Source: Raineyella sp044508675 (lineage in GTDB: Bacteria; Actinomycetota; Actinomycetes; Propionibacteriales; Propionibacteriaceae). From it: 64,000 nt of DNA. Below, piece after piece: positions 8,749 through 15,639 of this stretch. The DNA lies in the NCBI GenBank assembly GCA_044508675.1, contig JBIQHF010000009.1:52858-116857 (forward strand). The letters are read 5' to 3'. Within the stretch, counting starts at the first letter, position 1. Every line of letters starts with the position of its first letter. The notes under the pieces were generated by a model. It made no database searches. It saw only the letters and a program-made list of their open reading frames with translations, and was not told where the DNA came from. The position numbers and the translations under genes were made by a program.

Positions 8749-8906
8749 GGATGGACCTCTCGATCGCCGGGCGCAACGGGCCCGGAGGATATGGACGAGC
8801 CCTGACCCCGCTGGTCACGGCCGGCGACCCTCGGGGGGTCGCAACCTCGTCATCCTATCCCGGCAGCCCGTCGTTGGCGAAACCATTCGGGCCCAGGGAA
8901 CCGTGA

Positions 8907-9758
8907 CTAGGCGCCCAGACCGGCGCTCCGGGCACTGGAGGCACGTACTGCAGCGGCCATCGCGGCCCGCACGCCGTGCTGTTCGAGGGCGGACAGACCG
9001 GCTGCCGTGGTCCCTCCCGGCGAGGTCACCGCCTCCCGCAGCAGGGCCGGGTGGGCACCGGGCTGCTGCGCCATCCCGGCGGCGCCGCGCACGGTCTGGA
9101 CCGCCAGGTCACGGGCCACGGCACGGCCCAGGCCCTGCTCGACACCCGCCTCGATCAGCGCCTCCAGCACCAGGAAGACGTACGCCGGGCCGGATCCCGA
9201 CAACCCGGTCACCGCATCCATCTGCTTCTCCGGCACCTGGACCACCGCACCGGTCCCGGCCAGCAGCCACATCACCCGGGTCAGGTCCTCGGGTCCGGCG
9301 GTCCGGCCGGCGCAGATCGCGGTCGCCCCCTCGCCGATCCGGGCGGGCGTGTTCGGCATACCACGGACCACCCGGACCCCGGCGGGCACCATCGACTCCA
9401 AGGTCTCGGTCGACAGGCCGGCGCAGACCGAAACGAGCAGGGCCGATTCCTGCCAGGCGTCGGCCACGCCCTCCAGCGCCGCGGACGCGTCCTGCGGCTT
9501 GACGGCCAGCACGACCACATCGGCGCCGCGCACTGCCTCCGCCGGGTCCTCGACTGCCCGCAGGTCCCGGCCGCCCACCCCGAAGCCCTCGGCGAGCAGT
9601 TCGGCCCGCCGATCGGGGTGGCGCTCGGCCACCACGACGCGGACCACCAACGGGTCATCGATGGTGGCGATGGCCGCGAAGAGAGCGCCGCCCATCACAC
9701 CGCCCCCGATCACGGCGACGGTGAGTGCGGAGAGGGCGGCGGGGTTCTGGGTGTCCAT
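8907..9758 (-). CDS. proC: Pyrroline-5-carboxylate reductase
   Basis: 283 residues from ATG 9758, which has GGGAGGA just upstream; an open frame further 5' is non-coding extension. It makes proline from 1-pyrroline-5-carboxylate using NAD(P)H. The N-terminal Rossmann motif is VIGGGVMGGALFAAI. MPNTPARIGEGATAI and the substrate and dimer helix GLSGSGPAYVFLVLEALIEA are diagnostic, as is the C-terminal SPGGTTAAGLSALEQHGV. It stands apart from other proline genes, downstream of asd with a terminator-like hairpin between them. Confidence 0.96.
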   Translation of the reverse strand: MDTQNPAALSALTVAVIGGGVMGGALFAAIATIDDPLVVRVVVAERHPDRRAELLAEGFGVGGRDLRAVEDPAEAVRGADVVVLAVKPQDASAALEGVADAWQESALLVSVCAGLSTETLESMVPAGVRVVRGMPNTPARIGEGATAICAGRTAGPEDLTRVMWLLAGTGAVVQVPEKQMDAVTGLSGSGPAYVFLVLEALIEAGVEQGLGRAVARDLAVQTVRGAAGMAQQPGAHPALLREAVTSPGGTTAAGLSALEQHGVRAAMAAAVRASSARSAGLGA

Positions 9759-9879
9759 CTGGAGTCCTCCCGGGTAGGTGCGAGTGCTGGGTGGGCGAGG
9801 TGGGACCGGCCGGCGCTCCTCGCTGGGCGACGATGCCGGCCAAGCCACCGAGCAGAACGTGGGCCCCAGGAGAAACGTA

Positions 9880-9914
9880 CGCCGATGCCCAGCCGGTCGG
9901 GCAGGGCATCGGCG
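9880..9914 (-). terminator. Probable terminator of asd
   Basis: An 11-bp perfect stem, CGCCGATGCCC with GGGCATCGGCG, and a 13-nt loop, 28 bp past the asd stop. No T run follows, as is common in high-GC Actinobacteria. Confidence 0.55.
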
Positions 9915-9941
9915 CACCGGGTCCACTTGGGCCGGACAGCC

Positions 9942-10973
9942 TCAGAGTCGCGCGGCCACCAGTTCGGCGATCTGCACCGCATTGAGCGCGGCGCCCTTGC
10001 GCAGGTTGTCGTTGGCGACGAAGAAGGTCAGGCCCTTGCCCTCCGGCGCGGACTGGTCGACCCGGATCCGGCCGACGTACGACGGATCCTTGCCGGCCGC
10101 GTCGAGCGGGGTCGGGACCTCCATCAGCTCCACACCGGCGGCCGTCCGCAGCACCTCGGTGGCCTGCTCGGGGGTGATGTCCCGCTCGAACTCGGCGTTG
10201 ATGGCCAGGGAGTGCCCGCTGAACACGGGGACCCGGACGCAGGTGCCGGCAACCCGCAGGCCCGGCAGGTGCAGGATCTTGCGCGACTCGTTGCGCAGCT
10301 TCTGCTCCTCGTCGGTCTCGCCCGACCCGTCGTCGACCAGGCTGCCGGCCATCGGCAGGGCGTTGAACGCGATCGGCTTGACGTACGGCCCGTACATGCC
10401 CGGGTCGATGCCGGCGGCGGAGCCGTCCAGGGCGAGCGCGCGCGGGTCTCTGACCGCGGCGGTCTGCTCGGCCAGCGCCCGGACGCCGGCGACACCGGAG
10501 CCGGAGGTGGCCTGGTAGGTCGCAATGACCAGCCGGCGGAGCCCGGCCAGGTCATGCAGCGGCTTCAGGATCGGCATCGCCGCCATGGTGGTGCAGTTCG
10601 GGTTGGCGATGATGCCCTTGGGCGGGTTGACCGTGTCCTCCGGGTTGACCTCGGAGACCACCAGCGGGACCTCGGGGTCCATCCGCCAGCCGGACGAATT
10701 GTCGACGACGACGGCCCCGGCCGCCGCGACCTTGGGCGCGTAGGCCAGGGACATGGTCTTGCCGGCGGAGAAGATCGCGATATCGAGACCGGCGAAGTCG
10801 GCCGTCTCGGTGTCCTCCACCGTCACCTCCCCGTCGCGCCACGGCAGCTTGGAGCCGGCCGAGCGGGACGAGGCGAAGAAACGGATGTCATCGACAGGGA
10901 ATCCACGCTCGACCAGCAACGACCGCATGACGCGGCCGACCTGGCCCGTGGCCCCGAATACTCCAACGCGCAT
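9942..10973 (-). CDS. asd: Aspartate-semialdehyde dehydrogenase
   Basis: 343 residues from ATG 10973. It reduces aspartyl phosphate to aspartate semialdehyde with NADPH, the branch point to lysine/diaminopimelate, threonine and methionine. The NADP site is MRVGVFGATGQVGRVM at the N-terminus, the catalytic cysteine is in ANPNCTTMA near residue 127, and the substrate-site region GHSLAINAEFE follows. An in-frame GTG two codons upstream (10979) is possible, and neither start has a clear ribosome site. Unusually it is not next to lysC (aspartokinase) here. It is transcribed divergently from the benzoate operon. Confidence 0.95.
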   Translation of the reverse strand: MRVGVFGATGQVGRVMRSLLVERGFPVDDIRFFASSRSAGSKLPWRDGEVTVEDTETADFAGLDIAIFSAGKTMSLAYAPKVAAAGAVVVDNSSGWRMDPEVPLVVSEVNPEDTVNPPKGIIANPNCTTMAAMPILKPLHDLAGLRRLVIATYQATSGSGVAGVRALAEQTAAVRDPRALALDGSAAGIDPGMYGPYVKPIAFNALPMAGSLVDDGSGETDEEQKLRNESRKILHLPGLRVAGTCVRVPVFSGHSLAINAEFERDITPEQATEVLRTAAGVELMEVPTPLDAAGKDPSYVGRIRVDQSAPEGKGLTFFVANDNLRKGAALNAVQIAELVAARL

Positions 10974-11097
10974 GCGCACAGCGTACGTCAGCACGTCGAC
11001 CGCTCCCGCGACGTACGAATCGCGGGTCGAGACGTCAGTCCCAAATACCAAGACCCGGGTTCCGACACGCCGACAAATTTTACGGGTATTCCTACGG

Positions 11098-11113
11098 GTT
11101 TGTTGCAGCAAAC
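11098..11113. promoter_or_regulatory. Candidate operator in ben control region
   Basis: A near-perfect inverted repeat, GTTTGTTGCAGCAAAC (one mismatched pair), flanked by three ACGGGT-type direct repeats at 11081, 11093 and 11114. Its position 130-145 bp upstream of benA suits an activator site, perhaps for the LuxR-type BenR. The assignment is inference. Confidence 0.4.
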
Positions 11114-11168
11114 CACGGGTACCGGGGGTACCTAGGTCGTAGCTGGGCAATTGTCCGGTGCGGGCACC

Positions 11169-11184
11169 TGTGACATTTGCCACA
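11169..11184. promoter_or_regulatory. CRP/GlxR-like site upstream of benA
   Basis: TGTGACATTTGCCACA matches the TGTGA-N6-TCACA consensus of CRP-family regulators (GlxR in corynebacteria) with one mismatch, inside a wider CTGTG/CACAG dyad. It lies 59-74 bp upstream of benA, suggesting global carbon control of benzoate use. No CRP gene is in the window. Confidence 0.55.
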
Positions 11185-11242
11185 GTGGTCTCCAACGCCC
11201 CGAGTCGCGGGGCGGGTGCCGACGAAGTCACCTGGAGGAAAC

Positions 11243-12628
11243 ATGGCACATCCTGGTACTGACGCCCTGAAGATCGATCTCGATCAGCTGATGGTGGAGA
11301 AGCCCGAAGAGGGCAAGTGGCAGCTCGACCGCTCGGTCTTCACCGACGAGGAGCTCTTCGAGCTCGAGATGAAGTACATCTTCGAGGGCAACTGGGTCTA
11401 CTTGGCGCACGAGTCGCAGGTACCTGACGTCGGTGACTACTTCACCACCTACATCGGCCGCCAGCCCGTGGTCATCACGCGCGGCAAGGACGGCGAGCTC
11501 AACTGCATGATCAACGCCTGCGCGCACCGCGGCGCCATGCTCTGTCGTCGCAAGACGGACAACCGTACGACCCTGACCTGCCCCTTCCACGGCTGGACGT
11601 TCCGCAACGACGGCCGCCTGCTGAAGGTGAAGGACCCGGAGGACGCCGGCTACCCGGAGCAGTTCAACACGAGCGGGTCGCACGACCTGACCCACGTCGC
11701 GAGGTTCGCCTCCTACCGCGGCTTCCTGTTCGGCTCGCTGAACGCCGACGTGCAGGAGCTCGAGGACTTCCTGGGCGACGCCACCAAGGTGATGGACTGC
11801 CTGATCGACCAGTCCCCCGAGGGCCTGGAGGTGCTGCGCGGCGCGTCCACCTACACCTACGACGGCAACTGGAAGCTCCAGGCCGAGAACGGCGCCGACG
11901 GCTACCACGTCACCGCCACCCACTGGAACTACGCGGCCACCACTGGTCGTCGTACGACCGGTGAGTCCACGAACACCACCCAGACCCTCGACGCGGGCAA
12001 CTGGGGCAAGCAGGGCGGCGGCTACTGGTCCTTCGACAACGGCCACCTGTGCCTGTGGACCGCCGCGGGCAACTACGAGTCCCGGCCGCTGTTCCCGCGC
12101 CTGGAGGAGCTGAAGGAGAAGTTCGGCGAGGCCAAGGGCACCTTCATGGTCAAGGGCTCGCGCAACCTGCTGCTCTACCCGAACGTGTTCGTGATGGACC
12201 AGTTCTCCACCCAGATCCGCCACTTCCGTCCGGTCAGTGTGGACCGGACCGAGGTCACCATCTACTGCGTCGCCCCCAAGGGCGAGTCGGCCGAGGCCCG
12301 CGCCCAGCGCATCCGCCAGTACGAGGACTTCTTCAACGCCTCCGGCATGGCCACCCCGGACGACCTGGAGGAGTTCCGCTCCTGCCAGAAGACCTTCCAG
12401 GCGACCGCTGCCCGCTGGAACGACCTGTCCCGCGGGCAGGCCCACCAGATCGCGGGCCCGAGCGACTACGCCAAGGAGCTGGGCATGACCAAGGTGCTCT
12501 CCTCCGGCGCGAAGAACGAGGATGAGGGCCTCTACACGGTGCACCACGAGTACTGGCTGTCCGTGATGAAGAAGGCGCAGGCCGCAGAGAAGGCCGCCGA
12601 GGCCGCCGTGCTGTCCGAGCTGGCGTGA
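11243..12628 (+). CDS. benA: Benzoate 1,2-dioxygenase, large (alpha) subunit
   Basis: 461 residues. The oxygenase alpha subunit inserts O2 into benzoate to give the cis-1,2-dihydrodiol carboxylate. The Rieske [2Fe-2S] ligands are seen in CAHRGAMLC and CPFHGW (about residues 93-120). The mononuclear iron site lies in ENGADGYHVTATHW (about 215-230), with the third ligand further on. ATG 11243 follows GGAGGA by 4 nt; an earlier in-frame extension overlaps the CRP-like site and is rejected. It heads benA-benB-benC/D on one transcript. Toluate (XylX) and anthranilate (AntA) oxygenases are close relatives; the adjacent diol dehydrogenase domain favours a benzoate-type substrate. Confidence 0.92.
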   Translation: MAHPGTDALKIDLDQLMVEKPEEGKWQLDRSVFTDEELFELEMKYIFEGNWVYLAHESQVPDVGDYFTTYIGRQPVVITRGKDGELNCMINACAHRGAMLCRRKTDNRTTLTCPFHGWTFRNDGRLLKVKDPEDAGYPEQFNTSGSHDLTHVARFASYRGFLFGSLNADVQELEDFLGDATKVMDCLIDQSPEGLEVLRGASTYTYDGNWKLQAENGADGYHVTATHWNYAATTGRRTTGESTNTTQTLDAGNWGKQGGGYWSFDNGHLCLWTAAGNYESRPLFPRLEELKEKFGEAKGTFMVKGSRNLLLYPNVFVMDQFSTQIRHFRPVSVDRTEVTIYCVAPKGESAEARAQRIRQYEDFFNASGMATPDDLEEFRSCQKTFQATAARWNDLSRGQAHQIAGPSDYAKELGMTKVLSSGAKNEDEGLYTVHHEYWLSVMKKAQAAEKAAEAAVLSELA

Positions 12629-12647
12629 AGAGGGAGTAACCAGGACA

Positions 12648-13172
12648 ATGACGACCGTACAGAACCCCACCTCCGCTGACGTCTACGTCGACCAGCAGGC
12701 CGTCGAGCAGTTCCTCTACCGCGAGGCCCGCTACCTCGACGACCGCGACTTCACCCGTTGGCTCGAGTGCTACGCCGACGACGCCGAATTCTGGATGCCC
12801 GCCTGGGCCGACGACGACGGCCTGACGCGCGACCCGCAGTCCGAGATCTCGCTGATGTACTACCCGAACAAGGGTGGGCTGGAGGACCGCGTCTTCCGCA
12901 TCCGCACCGAGCGCTCCTCCGCGACCTCGCTGCCGGAGCCGCGTACCTCGCACAACATCACCAACGTCGAGATCATCGACCGCCGCGGCGCCCTGGTCGA
13001 CGTGCGCTTCAACTGGCACACGATGTACTACCGCTACAACACGGTGGACCCGTACTACGGGACCTCGTTCTACACCATCGACTTCTCCGGTGAGACCCCG
13101 CAGATCCGTCGCAAGGTCGTCGTGGTGAAGAACGACTACATCCACCACGTGGTCGACATCTACCACGTCTGA
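12648..13172 (+). CDS. benB: Benzoate 1,2-dioxygenase, small (beta) subunit
   Basis: 174 residues, the usual length of the beta subunit of aromatic-ring hydroxylating dioxygenases (SnoaL/NTF2-like cone fold). It packs against the alpha subunit as an alpha3beta3 hexamer and is mostly structural. Recognisable stretches are QFLYREARYLDDRDFTRWL at the N-terminus and RTSHNITNVEI near 105. The start is ATG 19 nt after benA. The gene ends 10 nt before the fused reductase gene, consistent with one operon. Confidence 0.93.
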   Translation: MTTVQNPTSADVYVDQQAVEQFLYREARYLDDRDFTRWLECYADDAEFWMPAWADDDGLTRDPQSEISLMYYPNKGGLEDRVFRIRTERSSATSLPEPRTSHNITNVEIIDRRGALVDVRFNWHTMYYRYNTVDPYYGTSFYTIDFSGETPQIRRKVVVVKNDYIHHVVDIYHV

Positions 13173-13182
13173 GAGGGGGGAC

Positions 13183-15504
13183 ATGTCATTTCAGGTCGCA
13201 CTGACCTTCGAGGACGGTGTCACCCGCTTCGTCACTGCCCGGGAGGGCCAGACGGTCGCCGAGGCGTCCTACCGGGCCCGGATCAACATCCCGGTGGACT
13301 GCCTCGACGGTGCCTGCGGCACCTGCAAGGCGTTCTGTGAGTCCGGGGACTACGACCCGGGCTACTACATCGAGGATGCGCTGACCCAGGACGAGGCCGC
13401 GCAGGGTTACTGCCTGCCGTGCCAGATGAGGCCGAAGTCGGACCTGGTCATCCGGATCGCGTCGACCTCGGAGGTCGCGAAGACGGTCGCCGGCACCTTC
13501 CAGGCCACCGTGGTCGACATCCGGAAGTACTCGCACAACGTCATGGGCTTCACCATCGAGGTGGACGACCGGGACAAGCTGTCGTACCTGCCCGGCCAGT
13601 ACGTCAACATCGACGTGCCCGGGACGCACGCGACCCGCTCGTACTCGTTCAGCACCGCGCCGGACGAGGCCCGACTCAGCTTCCTGGTGAAGATCACCCC
13701 CGGTGGGGCGATGTCCACCTGGCTCGCCGAGCGCGCCAAGGTCGGGGACCGGCTGACGATGCACGGACCGAACGGCTCGTTCTTCCTGCGCGAGGGCACC
13801 ACCCCGTTGCTGCTCCTGGCAGGCGGCACGGGCCTGGCCCCGATCCTGGCGATGCTGCGCAAGTCGGCCAAGGCCGGCAGCACCCGCCCGATGCACCTCA
13901 TCTACGGTGTCAACACCGACGACGAGGCGATCGAGCGCGACACGCTGGACCAGCTGCAGGCGGAGCTGCCGAACTTCACCTGGGACTACTGCGTCGCGGA
14001 CCCCGAGGCCAAGGCGGAGAAGAAGGGCTACGTCACGGCCCACATGGACCCCAAGGACCTGTACGAGGGGAACGTGTCGGTCTACGTGTGTGGCCCGCCG
14101 CCGATGGTCGAGGCGGTGCGCCAGCACTTCCAGGAGATTGGCCTGGCGCCCCAGGGCTTCTTCGACGAGAAGTTCTCCCTGGCCAGCTCCTCGGCGTCCC
14201 GTGCCCATGGTGTCGAGGCGCTCGAGCGCGAGATCGACGCCACCGAGCTCGGCGAGGCGCTGGTCGAGGAGATCGAGGAGACCCTCGAGATCCCCGCCGG
14301 TGTCGGCGCCACCCCCGCGGCCCGCTCCGGTGCGCTGCCGGAAGGTGCCGTCGGGTTGGTGGAGCTGGCCCCGACCGGCCAGGAGGCCTACGGCCTGCTG
14401 CCCGGCGGGCGCAAGGACGGCCTCTCCCCCCTGGGTGGGGGACTGGCCGAGCTCACGGGTGACTCCACCGCGTTCGTCGTCACCGGCCTGCACCTGGCCG
14501 GTGTCCAGGACGGGGCGGCCGAGGCCGCGACCCCGAACGTCGCGCTGCTAGACAAGGCGGCCGGTACCGAGGCATTCGCCATCGGCGGGCAGTCGATGAA
14601 GCCGACCCTGACGTACGAGCCGCTGCACGAGACCGTGCAGGCCACGGTGACGGCGCCGGCCCCGACCGAGGAAGTGGGCGCGAGGCGCGACCGGGAGCAG
14701 GCCCAGACGCCGGCCTTCTTCAGCCCGGGCCGGTTCGCCGGCAAGGTCGTCCTGGTCACCGGCGCCGCCCAAGGCATCGGCGAGCGGGTGGCCCGACGGA
14801 TCGCGGCGGAGGGCGGCACGCTCGTGCTCGCCGACCGCTCCGACCTGCTGGACGAGGTCACGTACTCGATCGAGGCCCACGGCGGCACCGCCAGCGCGGT
14901 CAAGGCCGACCTCGAGACGTACGCCGGCGCGCAGTCGATGGTCGACAGGGCCATCGCCGACTACGGGCGGATCGACGTCGCCATCCACGTCGTGGGCGGC
15001 ACGATCTGGCGCAAGCCGTACGAGGAGTACCGCGAGGACGAGATCGAGAAGGAGATCCGCCGCTCGCTGTTCCCCACGTTGTGGAGCTGCCGTGCGGTCC
15101 TGCCGCAGATGTACCGGCAGGGCCACGGCACCATCGTCAACATCTCCTCGACCGCGACGATGGGCCTGAACCGGCTGCCGTACTCGGCGGCGAAGGGCGG
15201 CGTGAACTCGCTGACCAAGTCGCTCGCGTTCGAGGCGGCGCCGCACGGGGTGCGCGTGGTCGCCACGGCCCCCGGCGGCACCGACGCCCCGCCGCGCCGG
15301 ATCCCCCGGGGCGGCGAGCCGCAGAACGAGGCGGAGCAGGAGTGGCACCAGGTCACGGTGGACCAGTCCATCGAGTCCTCGCTGCTGAAGCGGTACGGCT
15401 CACTGGACGAGCAGGCCGCGGCGATCTGCTTCCTCGCCTCGGACGAGGCCTCCTACATCACCGGCACGGTGCTACCGGTGGCGGGCGGTGACTTAGGCGG
15501 CTGA
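13183..15504 (+). CDS. Fused benzoate dioxygenase reductase and cis-diol dehydrogenase (BenC-BenD)
   Basis: 773 residues with three parts. Residues 1 to about 340 are the electron-transfer component: a plant-type ferredoxin domain (CLDGACGTC and a later CLPC), an FAD motif RSYSFST, and an NAD motif GGTGLAPILAML. Residues about 345-510 form an acidic, Ala/Gly-rich linker unlike either enzyme. Residues about 512-773 are a short-chain dehydrogenase with TGAAQGIG and YSAAKGG, matching BenD, which oxidises the diol to catechol with loss of CO2. BenC uses NADH and BenD regenerates it, so the fusion puts both halves of the redox cycle on one chain. benC and benD are normally separate genes. I see no stop or frameshift between them. 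The start ATG follows GAGGGGG. Confidence 0.9.
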   Translation: MSFQVALTFEDGVTRFVTAREGQTVAEASYRARINIPVDCLDGACGTCKAFCESGDYDPGYYIEDALTQDEAAQGYCLPCQMRPKSDLVIRIASTSEVAKTVAGTFQATVVDIRKYSHNVMGFTIEVDDRDKLSYLPGQYVNIDVPGTHATRSYSFSTAPDEARLSFLVKITPGGAMSTWLAERAKVGDRLTMHGPNGSFFLREGTTPLLLLAGGTGLAPILAMLRKSAKAGSTRPMHLIYGVNTDDEAIERDTLDQLQAELPNFTWDYCVADPEAKAEKKGYVTAHMDPKDLYEGNVSVYVCGPPPMVEAVRQHFQEIGLAPQGFFDEKFSLASSSASRAHGVEALEREIDATELGEALVEEIEETLEIPAGVGATPAARSGALPEGAVGLVELAPTGQEAYGLLPGGRKDGLSPLGGGLAELTGDSTAFVVTGLHLAGVQDGAAEAATPNVALLDKAAGTEAFAIGGQSMKPTLTYEPLHETVQATVTAPAPTEEVGARRDREQAQTPAFFSPGRFAGKVVLVTGAAQGIGERVARRIAAEGGTLVLADRSDLLDEVTYSIEAHGGTASAVKADLETYAGAQSMVDRAIADYGRIDVAIHVVGGTIWRKPYEEYREDEIEKEIRRSLFPTLWSCRAVLPQMYRQGHGTIVNISSTATMGLNRLPYSAAKGGVNSLTKSLAFEAAPHGVRVVATAPGGTDAPPRRIPRGGEPQNEAEQEWHQVTVDQSIESSLLKRYGSLDEQAAAICFLASDEASYITGTVLPVAGGDLGG

Positions 15505-15576
15505 GGCCGCCGTACGTACGACGTGGACGAGCCCTGCGAAAGCAACTCCAGGCGCCGAGGCAGGGCAGGCCATGAT

Positions 15577-15610
15577 GGCCCGGACGGAAGCTGTGTCTTC
15601 CGTCCGGGCC
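15577..15610 (+). terminator. Terminator of the ben operon
   Basis: A perfect 14-bp stem, GGCCCGGACGGAAG with CTTCCGTCCGGGCC, around a 6-nt loop CTGTGT, 73 bp after the benC-benD stop. No T tract follows. The benR -10 element begins only 18 bp downstream. Confidence 0.75.
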
Positions 15611-15627
15611 GTTCGACATTCTGCCAC

Positions 15628-15633
15628 TATGAT
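15628..15633 (+). promoter_or_regulatory. -10 element of leaderless benR
   Basis: TATGAT placed exactly 6 nt before GTG 15640, so transcription should begin at or next to the start codon. No matching -35 at 17 bp is evident. Confidence 0.55.
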
Positions 15634-15639
15634 GCAGGG

